Positions 33,048 to 45,071 of a stretch of 64,000 nt of DNA are shown here, one piece after another. This stretch comes from Monilinia fructicola (lineage: Eukaryota > Ascomycota > Leotiomycetes > Helotiales > Sclerotiniaceae). The notes under the pieces were generated by a model. It did not search any database and was not told where the DNA came from. It worked only from the letters and a program-made list of their open reading frames with translations. How positions within the stretch are numbered: position 1 is the stretch's first letter; each line of letters begins with the position of its first letter. The position numbers and the translations under genes were made by a program. The DNA lies in assembly GCA_008692225.1 (NCBI GenBank), contig VICG01000013.1:1178001-1242000 (forward strand), written 5' to 3'.

Positions 33048-35055
33048 ATGGACCCAATCAGTGCTGTTGGCATAGCTCTCAGTGTAGCATCTTTGGCTGG
33101 TCAAGTGTTTACAGGATGCATTCAAGGTACCGCGATTTTTTATTCTTTTACCTTTCAAATCAACCTATTGGATATTGATGTCGTTATTATCAAGGGATCC
33201 AATTTTATCATCACGGCGAAAAATGTTCCTGAAGAGTCAAAATACTACAATTTGAGACTTCGGATGGAACAGCAGAGATTGTTTGCATGGAGTGAGACAT
33301 CGGGTCTACTAGACCTTGATAATCAGAATAATCAAAGAATTCGCGAGTCCAATACATTTGTCATCCATCGAACCACCATCCTAGACCTTCTTGTTCAGAT
33401 AGAATGCTTGTTTAAAGACTTTGAGAATGCCCAGAGAAAGAACAAGCATCTCAAGGTTATCCCTGGCTTTGCGTCGGATGAAGGCTCCATCGATGATCCC
33501 GCCAAAGATGCATCCAGTGCCCATGTACCATTATCCGAGTCTAGAAGGAGATTCATAGTGAAGGCTATGAAATCTCTCAAGACAAATGCCACGGAGCAGG
33601 TGACTGAAGGCGCGCGGCGTCTTTGGTGGACGGCTTTTGATAGGGAAGCATTTGAGGTTCTTCTTCAACGATTTTCCATTCTCAATGACAATATGACGAA
33701 TATCCTTGATACCCGTTTGCAAACCGAGATCCATCGGACGACTCAAGATACGAACCGAGGAGTATTACAACTCCACAAAGACCTTTCCTCTCTACGCCAA
33801 TTAGTGATGGCTCTGGATATTAAAATGGCCGCTCAAACATATTACACTCCATCGGTTCCACATGAGTACGCTGAGAACAACAGCTCGGGTCTAAAACTCT
33901 TGGCTCAGCTTGCCAAGTTCAAAGCATTTAATGAGTCGATCAACCCCACCACCGAAAGTTCAACATGGGATGAGGCAATAGGAGAAGCTCTATCATTGGG
34001 AAAACCCAATTCTGAGAGAAAGAGTCTTGAGATCGCCAAGTCAAGTATCCGATTTGTTCCTGGAGATTCTTCAATAGATGCAACTATAAGATGCGAGGCT
34101 ACATATTTCCATGACGATATTGAAGAACCAGTTTGGATCGAATGGAAAGAGTATGATTATAGCCCTGGTGTTACGTCTCCACCTCACCTCATAGTGGATC
34201 GTGTCCAGAAACTTGCTGCACTGCTTCATCACGAGCCGAAACCAGAGGCTTTTCGAGTACCTCATTGTCTTGGCTACTTCAATAACCTTGAGCCCGATTC
34301 CACGTCTCAGCTCTCTGCTGACTCTGACCTAGAGGAAGAAGCCCCAGAGACGCGTATTGGACTTGTCTTTCGGAAACCACCCTCGATCAATACCTCACCT
34401 ATTTCTCTTGTCCAGCTGTTCTCGAGCTATCCCAAACCACGCGTGACTGATCGTATAAAATTAGCTCACGCACTTTCGAATTGTTTATTATATCTACACT
34501 CCGTAAATTGGCTCCACAAAGGATTTCGCTCGCACAACATAGTTTTCTTTCCACTTGCATCAAAGGATGGCAGGCGTCAGTTGGTGGATTGGGATCAAGT
34601 ATATCTGAGTGGTTTTGATTTCGCTCGACCAGCAAGAAAGGATGAAACGACGGAAATTCCAGGAGACGGCGAGGAGTATAATATGTATCGGCACCCAGGT
34701 ACTCAAAGCATCGGATGGGGACCAAGAGAAAGTAGGCTTTCTTACCGAAACAGAAGCAGTTCAGTATACTGATAATGTCGATAGGCTACAGGAAAAGTTT
34801 CGATATATATAGTTTTGGGGTTGTACTTGTTTGAATTGTGTTTTTTGGAAACCGATAACAGATATAGTGGCCGAGACTGAACTGGAATTCCCCACCGGGC
34901 GAATCTCGAAAAGAGCAAAGAACGTGCGAGCAATCCTGATGAACGAGGAAATGCTCTCAAGAATAGGAGGAGAAATGGGTGAGGTAGTGGAAGAAGTTGT
35001 GAAAGAGATGTATAGTAGGCGGCAAAGAGCTAGGGATAGAAGACGGAGAGGATGA
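33048..35055 (+). CDS. HeLo-domain protein with C-terminal pseudokinase; several frame breaks
   Basis: Resembles fungal HET-s/LopB-type proteins tied to heterokaryon incompatibility and regulated cell death. Start ATG 33048: MDPISAVGIALSVASLAGQV is the HeLo N-terminus, continuing through YYNLRLRMEQQRLFAW. A probable intron from GTACCG at 33127 to about 33195 joins GCIQ to the next block if one G of 33194-33196 is extra. The C-terminal part from about residue 440 is kinase-like: LSNCLLYLHSVNWLHKGFRS with HKG in place of HRD, and SGFDFARP at the DFG position, so catalysis is unlikely. After GWGPRE (34720-34735) the kinase continuation (DIYSFGVV, FWKPITDIVAE) lies in changing frames, with extra bases suspected near 34728, 34798-34800, 34827-34831 and 34841-34846. 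It ends in a basic tail at 35055. Could be a true pseudogene 3' end, but the error pattern matches the rest of the window. Confidence 0.75.
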
Positions 35056-37152
35056 AATGGGCGATGAAAGAGTAGCTTCAAAACTAGGGATGAAGTTTTT
35101 TCGAAAGTGTAGTCAAAAAACTAGGCGATGTCAAAGTCTAATACATGTACGTACCTTGAAGTATCGGTACATATGAACACCCAAATGAACAAGATACCTG
35201 AGAAGATACTCCGCAACTGGATAAAGACCGATGAAACATTTCGCAACAGCACATGATGTGCTCACAACAATACGTTCATCTAATTGTTAGTCATCAGCTG
35301 CAGCTCACAAGTATTGACCGAATTCCTATATAGAATGGGTAAATACAAATCGGCAACCCGATGATTCCAAACATCACCAATCCCAAAATTAATTCTAGAT
35401 CAAAAGATTAATGAAAAGTAGCCGTCTCGATGCCGCAGACGTGTTCTAAGATCGTCCCGTCTATATTATAGAATATAAATACTACAACCCTATATTGCAG
35501 CATGATATTATGTATGTCAGCTTGTGTGTTCTACAACGTTTCGACAAACTAGGATGTTTGTACGACTACAGAATGAAAGTTGGAGAGAACAATAGGCCCA
35601 GCAACGTTCATGGCAGAAATGCATACCAAGGCTGGCCGTTCTGTATATCCAACCCGCGGTGGCGGTGAGGATCTTCTCGATCTTCGTCGTTGGGTGTGCA
35701 TATTATGGCTAGCATATATGCACGCACGGCTCTCATGAGCACAAGTGCATGGGGTGGAAATTGATGTGGATAATTTCTCCGTTGAAAGAGTCGATCCGCT
35801 ATCGCAGCCCTGCCGCCGATCGTGCGAATTTACACCGCAGATGCTCGAGTACTATGTTTTCTTCTTCTTCTTCAACACGATCGTACATATTTGGTCGACA
35901 TACTTGGGTGTTGGACACAGCATGAGGAGTACGTACCTGTCCTGGGCTCTGTGGGCGGGGGTTGAGATGGGCTGCGAATGAGGTGGGCGGATGCTCGATC
36001 GTATGATTTGGGGTTGCACGGCATGAGGTATGTATCTGGACACATACAGTACTGTACAGAGGTATCTGAAGTCCAAAGGAGGCTGGCTCGCCAATAGCCT
36101 GAATGGCATGAGGAGAGTGACCTTGCATGCACCAAGTGGGAAGGTCCAACTTGTCATAGTATTCTCACCATTTATGCATCCTCGCAGCCGACCCCACAAA
36201 TATCCGCCAGGCATTGCGGAACGTCCAGCTTGGCTCAAGACCCATCATCCCATCCCATCTTTCCCCTCTTCTCTCCACCCGTCTCTCCATCCACCCTCTC
36301 ACTCCACGATCGCCATACATCAGACACCGCATAATACTGTAAGCTCCAGGCTAGACACAGCATGGAGAAGCAGCACGCGGCAGCACCCGCAACTCTCCGG
36401 TTCGAGTACAGTGGCACGGATAACACGACGAACACGAGTCACACGAACAGAGGTCACACGAGCAGACTATCTCGTTTTGACTGCGCCTACAGTGTTGCAC
36501 CACATATGTATATGGTATGTATATGAAATGGTGTGTGAGTGATGTGGTCCGTGGAGGTGTACTGTATAAATACAAAGTGCATAATCTGTAGGTCCGTTTT
36601 CTTCCGAAGGTATACAGGATGGGCCATGGAAGTACGCGACGAAGATGAGGAAGGAGATTAGATAATATGTGATGGATTGGAGGAAGCTCGATAGGACAAA
36701 TCTACTCTTTCCTTTAGAATTTGTTCGGTTAAGGTTTGAGGCCACTGTGGACTTGAGGCGAGACTGTAACCCAACGGCATATTGGTTCTATATGTGCACT
36801 CTAGGTAGTGAGTGCTCGATCCCTTTTTTCCCTTGTAGTTATTTGAATATTAGATTTTGATAAAACGCAAATTGTCAATCATCTCTCGAAACTCCACGTA
36901 CATATGCACAGAGCATCGTTACCACCAATAACCACAATTCCCTCGTCCTGATTCGTGAACACCCTTATAGACAATCTCAGCCACATATGTATGTACAACG
37001 CTGTGTACGATCCACGTCCAATCATCAGCACACTTTACAAAGCTGCGAGCGCCCGTGCCGCATTCCATTCCTCGTTCCAAACAAGAAACAAGCCGAAGCC
37101 ATTCAGACGCCTCCAAACCCCAGAAATCTTTCCTACTTTTCAAACCGTATTT
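35056..37152. other. Intergenic, no supported gene
   Basis: About 2.1 kb between convergent genes. Several overlapping frames on both strands around 35745-36750 have no recognisable domain and conflict with each other. No RNA gene or clear repeat was seen. Confidence 0.45.
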
Positions 37153-39890
37153 TTAACGTCTGAAATACATGGCGCCCAGGCCTAGAATCCTGTACACTAC
37201 AATAATTGCAATTAAGATGCCCACCCATTCACCGGTCTTGCCGGTCTTGTACCCACTGTGTGTTTTTGTTAGTGAGGTCTAGATCGTGGTGCGAGAGAAT
37301 CGACTTACTATTGATCCAAAACTCCCTTTCCGCTGATCTTACATTCGGGTGCGAGATCGGTGATGTACATGCATTGGCACGAACTTCCACATGTATAATC
37401 TCTTTCTGAAAATTCGTTGACCATCATTCCTTGGAATACGTATGTCTAATTGCATATATTAGCATACTCTCCTCTACGAGTGGTTCAAGATTGAAGCAAT
37501 GGAAACCAAACATACCTGATAATCAATATAGTGAAATACATATCTCCAAAACACATTGAGAATATGTGGGGGTACCAAGAATCCCCCCACGCTCATCCAG
37601 AGCCCGTTTGCAAAAGCAGTAAGGGCAAGGGATATGACGAAGGATGGGAAAAGAGAGGATATGAGAACGACGAGAGATTCTGCGGCGAGAAGATCAAGGA
37701 AGAGCCACATTATCCATGTGAAGAAGGCGGTGGCTGTGGGCCGGAAATTGTTCAGGAAATAGGTTGTGACTGAGAAGAGGAAAGCTATCAAGACTGGGGG
37801 TAATGTCAGTAAAGTTCGGATGGAGAACATGTAGAGGAGACATACATAGATACGGCAAGCCGATGATGAAGTTCGAGAGCATAAACGCTGTAGGCCCATA
37901 TAGACCATTTGCTCGCTCCTTGATAAATGTAGAGCGATCTTCAAGAAAAGAAGGAACATACGCAACAGCCATGAAAGACATGAATGCCGATCCGAAGAAC
38001 TAAAACCCGTTAGCCATATAACATCACCTATCTCAAGCAGTTGGAAGACTCACAATAGCATTAATGAAGGGTTGAATGTCACTTTGATCTGTTTTGAGAC
38101 GCAACCAAACGGTTCCCATCATGATGGCCAATCCCATGTACATCGCAATACGGATCCCATATGCAACGACATCTCGATAACTCTTAATGAATGCTCTATG
38201 TACCAACGTCGTCAACGTGTTGAGAAAGCCGCTACGTGAAGAATCGGTCACGGGTAAAGGCTTGATATTCTGCAATGTATGCTGAATCTTATCATCTAGT
38301 TGTCGACATGTGGAGGAAACCTGCCAGAATTCCTGAATTTGCAATAGTTTTGTCTGTGCTTCTGCTTGATTAGCTGCAAAGTCAGTGTTCATGAGATCGA
38401 GGAGATATTCCGAGGCGTTCATGTGAAGTGGGATAGGATATCCTATGGATTCGAAATGTTGGTTTACTTCTGAGACTGGCCCAAAGTAGTGTGATTTGCC
38501 TCCGGATAGTAACAGCAATTTATCGAATAGTTGGAAAGTGGAAGTTGAAGGTTGGTGTATGCTTGCGATAACAATCAACTGGAGTCAAGTCAATATAATC
38601 CTTGGCAGATAGAGGAAGTGATGACTAACATTATTTCTTTTTGCAACCTCTTTCACGAAAGACATGACTTCCCAACTGGCCGCAGAATCCAAACCAGATG
38701 TCGGTTCATCCAAGAAGAGAAGCTTGGGTCCTGTGATGAGTTGACTTGCAACGCTCACTCGTCGCTTTTGCCCACCACTGATGCCCTTTTGAATTGGGGT
38801 TCCGATAATGGTGTGAGCCTGATTACGAAGGCCGAATGATTCTAGCAATCCAGTAATTCGTCTCTTCCGCTCAGCTTTAGTCAACAAACTAGGAGAAATT
38901 AGCCAGTGTAAACATGTGCCTAGCTAGGTCCATCATCATACTTCTTGTGAGCAAGACGAGCCGCAAAATTAAGCGTTTCCTGCACGGTCAATGAGCCTAT
39001 AAGAGCATCCTCTTGTTCAACATATGAACTCATTTCTCGAAAGACTCGCTTCGATGTATTCAATCCATTGATCAAAGTTTCTCCCGTTACAATAGCTTTG
39101 GCCGCTGCATCTCTATGAGCCAAAACATTCAGCAGTGTCGTCTTCCCACAACCACTAGGTCCCATCAGAGCACAAATCTCTCCTACCAAGCCATTAGCAA
39201 TCTACAGCATGAGAACTTTTGGGACCGCGCTACGAACCAGCTTCAACTGCACCACTAACATCACTCAGAATCGCTTTTGGCTCTTTTGTTTTGTTGTCCT
39301 TGACGGTGACCGCAACATCTTTCCAGATAAAATTCCGAACAGTCGTATTCTGCAAATGCATCTCATCGACGACAGCTGATTTCTCAACATCGGTCATGAA
39401 TGGAGCCTTGAGTTCCATGGTGTCATAATCCTGCCCAGCTTTCCCCGAAGCCTGTGAAAGAGTGCTGGTGGTCGTGTCTGTCATGTTGTGATGCGACTCA
39501 ACCGAATTCTCTCCGACTATCTCACGAGGTATCTTGATCTCGAGCGGTTCAGTATTGTCAAGGACTGGAATTTGGGATCCTTGACTCTTGGTTGGATAAT
39601 TGTCCTCAGCCTTGCTGGAACCTGAGTTTTGGAAATCGCGTCGATCCTGAAATTCTAGTTGCTGAGGAAGATTGGATGAGGGAGTAAAAGGGTCCGTATC
39701 TCGAAACCGATTGTTAAAATTGACATGAGGGAGTATTTGAAACTATTTTGTGAGACTTCGATTTTGGCCAATTAGTTTGGCTCGACCCTGTGTTTGAAGC
39801 GAATTGAGACTTTTCTTCAACGAAGGGTGCACAACCTTTATATTCAATATTTTCTCTACCTGTTCCGATACTAGTCACTCCACCGTCCAT
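37153..39890 (-). CDS. ABCG (White-type) half-transporter, about 782 aa, one frame break
   Basis: Membrane ATP-driven exporter; substrate unknown. Start ATG 39890 (MDGGVTSIG). Exons 39890-39238, 39182-38942, 38888-38630, 38578-38054, 37999-37846, 37793-37516, 37445-37309 and 37255-37153 all join in phase. The ATPase domain comes first: Walker A GPSGCGKTT, signature ISGGQKRR, Walker B LLFLDEPTSGLDS and H-loop SIHQPS, followed by one ABC2 membrane domain (YGIRIAMYMGLAIMMGTVWL, LLAAESLVVLISSLFPSFVI, GILIAIIVVYRILGLGAMY) with the Cys-rich extracellular loop YTCGSSCQC. This NBD-TMD order and single copy define an ABCG half-transporter that must dimerise. In the N-terminal tail the T4 run (A4 at 39716-39719) breaks the frame; one T fewer restores it. 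Starting at the later Met 39484 would avoid the break but lose 135 residues. Confidence 0.9.
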
Positions 39891-40976
39891 TGTGTGTCAG
39901 ACGAAATACAAAAATCCAAACTGAGTTAGATGTTATTCAGCCTGTCTTACAATATAAGCCCAAGTATTCCAGCTCTGACACGGTGACACCGTATGATATC
40001 GCAACACAAGGAAACGTCGGAAATACGAAGCGACCTTAGTATAAAACCACTATGGAGAATTCGCCGATCGGAGAATACAAAACATTATAATACATTATTG
40101 AATGTGAAGGTAGGCAACAGCTATTCAAGTATTAATCTGCAGGTCACCGATTCCTATAGGAGCGAGATAGGTGCAACATCATTTGTGGGGGTATGGAGTG
40201 TTTTTCAAGTAACTATTGGGATTGGAAATTGGGGATTGGTAGTAGTTTGGTAAAAGCAAAGAAAGGTAAAGGTGCAACCAACCCAACTACTGCAGTTATG
40301 CAGTTGTTGTTGTTGTTGGTGGGGCGGAAATAACGATTGTGCATTCATCCAAAGCCTCCCTTACTGGTCCAAACCCTCAAACTTCCAAGGCTTAGCGAGG
40401 TCCCCGGAACGAAGTGAACGTATTGACTGGACTTGTGGTAAGCTATAGTACTACCATACCATTGACTAGATACTACGGGTGCTAAAATGCTTTGCCGATA
40501 TGACATATACGGAGTACTCTGTGGTAAAGCATTTGACGTAAGTACCAACGTGGAGAAATGGAGTCTATATACATAAAAAATACAACAGTAAAGACGTTGG
40601 AAGATCATCTAGATCGACTGTATTGAACCCCAAAAGAACAATTTTTAGAACTAACTTTGACTAAATTCGTGAGATCAGATGAATTACTGACTCTGTTGCT
40701 TGCTATCATTACCTATGCAATCATGGCGGTGTGTATGATTTCAGTTTTCTATAGTACGTATTGGTAGATCCTGGGACCAACAGTTGGACTGTGGGGTAAT
40801 AAACTAGAGCAATATAAAGCTTCCTGCAACCGCAGCATCCCTCGTAATGGCTGTTGGATGAACGATGTACATACAGTCTCGCCCATCAGATCAATATATG
40901 TTGGCTTGGCCCACTTAATGACAAAAAAACGGCGAACAACGGGTTTCTTTCCGGAAGTGATAACCAAAGTTGGTCA
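39891..40976. other. Intergenic
   Basis: About 1.1 kb upstream of the ABC transporter and downstream of the FAD oxidase. A (GTT)n tract lies near 40302-40316. No gene is supported. Confidence 0.45.
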
Positions 40977-42646
40977 CTAATACAGCGGCGAACATCCTGA
41001 CTCTTCCATCCCTACATCCCGAGACCCAACGTATCTTTCCATATCATAGTTCATACCAGGAATTTTGAATCCTCCCCTAACCAGCTTTTGAAAGACACCT
41101 TGATGGTCATACTTTCTACTCAGAGCCCTCATCTTCTTCAGATTCTCCTGTCCATACCCCGCCAATGGATTTTGCTTTTGCCCGGCATAATTGAGATAAA
41201 TGAAAGGGTTGGAAACCCCGAGGCTCTCAGCGACCGCATTAATTTCATCGATCGCAGCATAAGCTACATCGGCAAATCTTTCATCATCCGAAGCTTCAAG
41301 CCAAGTCAAATTGATCAGGAAGAGCGTCAAATTGGCTTTGCTCCTATCCACACCCAAAATATTTCCACCAGCTGCTACTGTATGTTCGCTAACGATGAGC
41401 GGAATAGGCTGAAAGAGAAGAGACCACACAAGACCTGTAATGTTTTTCAGGGGCTCCATGTGTTTATTGGAGATGTTCACAGCTGTTTCGTACATCTTGG
41501 CACTGTTCGAAAAGGTCGCTGTGACGAAAAGGTTCCTAGAATTGGACCTCGGGGCAGTTTCAACAATCTCACCTGTCAATGAGCTAACGTTAGTTATTCG
41601 CATCGTATTAGATACCAGATCCGGAATGGACAGTGCGCCAGAGTAGATAACCGGAGCTTCAATTGGGGCCACATAGTCAATGATGTTCAGGATAGTTTGT
41701 GTGCCAGATGTTTGTTGGTAGACCCAAATATGGATAAAGTTGGCTTTTGGATCATCCGCTACATGATTGGTGAAATTAGTGAAAAATTCGATTTGAGCTT
41801 TCGACGTGCTGGTTGGATATACCATGATCCCTCCCCACATCTTATCGAAGGGAAATGCATCCAGATCATATCGAGTGACGATGCCAAAATTGTTGCCACC
41901 GCCCTTCAGTCCGACGAAAAGGTCTGAGTTCGAAGTGGCATTCACATTGATGATTGACCCATTACCAATCACGAGTTCGAAGTTGATGACAGTGTCCGCT
42001 ACAAACCCTTTCTGGGGCGCAAACCATGAGTAACCACCTATATTCGTATTCATCTTAGCTATCAATGAACATTTCGTGTCTCGCTCAAAGGACGACTTAC
42101 CCCCAACAACTAATCCACCAATACCGACCTGAGAGGCCCGGCCACCAGAAACCATCATACCATTAGATTCCAGGTACTCATAAATTGCTCCCCACTTCAA
42201 TCCTGCACCAATATGCGCGAGACCAACATTCTTGTCTACTGATATCGTATTGAGCTTAGCTAAATCGATGGTAACCCCATTGTTGATCGACGCCGCTCCA
42301 GCAAATGGTGTATGACCTCCTCCTTTTACCGAAAATTGACAATGCCAACGAGTAAGAATCTTCACTACTGCAGCAACCTGCTCTCTGTTTGTTGGTTGCA
42401 CAACACAAGTTGGTTTATCATCGCTTGCTTGACCAGACCAGAAGCCGTAAATGGTGGCATTATAAGCTATGCTTTTCGGAGTAGCTGTGATTTCGTGATC
42501 CAAGCGGTTTAGCACGGCACACTGTGCACACAAAATCAATTCTTAGCAAAATCAATAGGCGAAGTCCAACTCACGCATTCATCTGAAGAGGCTGCTTTGG
42601 TGAGGCCCAATATAATTGCAGCCAACGCGATTCGTAAGAGCAACAT
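40977..42646 (-). CDS. Secreted FAD-linked oxidase (BBE family), 517 aa
   Basis: Berberine-bridge-type flavoprotein, oxidising sugars or small aromatic/alkaloid substrates outside the cell; substrate not predicted. Exons 42646-42575, 42521-42101 and 42037-40977. Exon 1 is a signal peptide (MLLLRIALAAIILGLTKAAS). FAD_binding_4 domain: CVVQPTNREQVAAVVKIL, then SVKGGGHTPFAGAASINNG with the His that normally carries FAD, then VGIGGLVVGGGYSW and GGGNNFGIVTRYD. The C-terminal BBE segment is present (YLNYAGQKQNPLAGYGQENL, then YDHQGVFQKL). The Cys of the second covalent FAD link seen in many members is absent (SGGRASQVGIGG). Several N-glycosylation sites. The second intron (63 bases) is in frame and could be misread as coding. 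Confidence 0.9.
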
Positions 42647-43948
42647 TTTCCTGATAAAGCACCGCAACCATTTCTACAGAAGCCAGGCAATGAGATACCT
42701 TTCCTTATGAACACTAATCCGTCAGAAACAGCGGACATGGCATTTTCGACATGCCCGACTTAAGCTTTGGATCACTCAATTCCACATCGTTTACCTGTAA
42801 TGGTTCTACACGACATGGACGAACAATGAAGTTCTGCGCCTCATAATCCGTGCAACCGAATCTCCAAAAGTGTGCTTGTGACATGCGAAACGCTGATGAA
42901 TCGTTGCATATTTTCTGCACGCGGAAAGCCCAGCTGAAATTGGAACACGGGCCACAAAAACATCATTATCCTCTTGCAAGTAAAATGATAAGCACTGGAT
43001 AGATCAACACATGAAACTTACACATGCTCAAAGATAACTCAACTCTGCATTATCATAGAGTGTGTACATAGGGTTGGCAATACCCAAACCAGCCACTTTT
43101 TCGTTCGAGAGATGTCGACATGATATTGCGCGAACCGCAACATGGAAAGGATCGGCAGAATTAGACAGCGGTGAGCTGGGGCTTCCCTTTCAGAAAGGGA
43201 CTTTGGAGGATCGAGTCTAAGATCGGCGGGGTGATAGATTTGAGAGTTACTATTGCAAATGCCGACGTACCGCGACGTCAATCTCTGCAGACAAACGAGG
43301 GGTCCCATTCTGAGTTAATATTGGGATCTGCTTGATTTGGGGTTCTCTACCGGTAGTTGTTCAAGCGTGCTTGCCAATAACCATAGTTCTTTCCCCCACA
43401 TCTCTACCCCATATGTTTTAGGGAAGATTGACGCAACCTATTGAATGGATACTCCAGGCTTGTTGACACCGAGTAAGAAGTCAATTGACTCAATGGATAA
43501 TACTAATCCCTAAGCAATTAGAGAGTTCCAGACGACTTACTCAGTCTAAAGAGCCACTGGTATATCTCTCCATCTTTTGAATATTCGTCTACGACCTCCG
43601 GGGTTAGGTATTCATGATACAAGCCAGGAATATACATGATCACCTGTAGATGAATGGTAGATGCACGGTGCTGCCGTGTGGGATATGATAAGAAGCCAAT
43701 CGTCGCAGCGGGGCTGTCATGAATTTCACAAGAGATATCGTCGTGATTACGTTATATTTCGGTAACCTTAAGGGCTAGATGTTTTTACCGACCCTCCATC
43801 CCTGTGTGGTGGGAAGCCCCTATCCATCCCCCCTATCTTTCCACTCTGCAACCACAGTCTGACACGGCACGCTTTCAACGACCTCATACATGCTTTCTCC
43901 ATTCTCCATCTTCTTTATCTCTCGCCTTACTCACTTGACCTTTCGACC
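42647..43948. other. Intergenic
   Basis: About 1.3 kb. Short minus-strand frames (42714-42920, 43039-43308) show nothing recognisable. Its left end is the FAD oxidase promoter. Confidence 0.4.
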
Positions 43949-44059
43949 ATGCAATCCATCTCTCTTCTAGCTCTCTTCATATTCACCATCGGCACCCGTC
44001 CTGGGCCGAAGTCTCAAGTACCCATCGAAGTAGAACCCCAAAGATGTGCCCAGTCCTAG
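43949..44059 (+). CDS. Possible small secreted peptide or first exon (36 aa)
   Basis: ATG 43949 opens a 36-residue frame ending at TAG 44057-44059: MQSISLLALFIFTIGTRPGP, a plausible secretion signal, then a short hydrophilic part ending in RCAQS. The upstream 100 bases are pyrimidine-rich, as in many fungal promoters. A longer overlapping frame in another register (44046-44327) with three Cys might be joined by an unrecognised intron or an indel. No family is recognised. Confidence 0.25.
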   Translation: MQSISLLALFIFTIGTRPGPKSQVPIEVEPQRCAQS

Positions 44060-45071
44060 CCGCTATAGATGTCGATTGAGAAATAGCTTACTATCCGAAC
44101 CTTTTCAAGTGTCGAACAAATCCTTGTCGATTAGTGTTGTGTCGGGAAATGGATCATGTGACATTCAGGTTACTGTACGAATAATACGTCTAACCGTATT
44201 CGGCGTCCTAGCACCTCGAGGACGTCCACGGGTCTATAAAGTCGTTCTCCATTCCATAGATTACATGAAGAACAACAACGATGAGTATGGCAAAAGATTC
44301 AAGTGTACTTGCTTACACTTTAACTAACCAAGTTAATACCAACATGTTGGATGCGCCTTGCAATAAGGTGCGAGGGGATTTTTTGAAGGCTTAATTTTGG
44401 TGAGCTAAGCTGGTCTACAGTTGCTTGAAAAGGGGAGTGACTGTAGAGCCCTCCCCTTTGACACCTCTCTATCTCCATCTCCATCTCTCAAATACTCCCA
44501 CAAATGAACGCCTCCACAGTCCCACAACATCATTACAGAAAGCACCACTCTACAAAGCTTTCCCATCCATCCACTATAAGTAGCTCCGATCAAACACTCC
44601 ATCCCAAATTGCGAACGTCAATAGATCTTTCGTTCCCGAGCTCGCGAAGTCTATCTAGGGGTGTGGAACTTCGAAAGATCCGGAACATTGGCGATGGTTG
44701 AGATTGATGCTCTGAAATTTAGGTAAATGTGAAGATCTTGTATTGTACTTGGCAAATAATAATTCTAGGGAATTTGTTGGATTGTGGGACGGAAGGGAAA
44801 TGAGAGAAGGGACAGGAAGCGATGCAGTGACGCTATGATACTGCATATGCAAATGCAAATAAACCCATGGATTTACTTGATACTCATTCAATTGGCAGGC
44901 ATGACTTTAAACCAATCAATGAATATTGAAACACAATGCTCTATAATATGGTATCGTGTGATTTCATACAAATCCGATCTATGAATTTCAATTTTAACCA
45001 CCATATTCTAAAAACGCTCTGAATAACTAACCACCCATCAATGAAGCTCCGACTGTAGCTTCAAGATACAT
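44060..45071. other. Intergenic, 3' of MET10
   Basis: About 1 kb without a supportable gene apart from the uncertain extension noted for the upstream peptide. No repeats of note. Confidence 0.4.

Noticed and set aside
35745..36542. Cluster of overlapping frames on both strands
   Set aside because: None carries a recognisable domain and they contradict each other.
37153..42646. ABC transporter plus FAD oxidase as a biosynthetic gene cluster
   Set aside because: No synthase, P450 or methyltransferase nearby; MET10 follows. Two genes are not enough.
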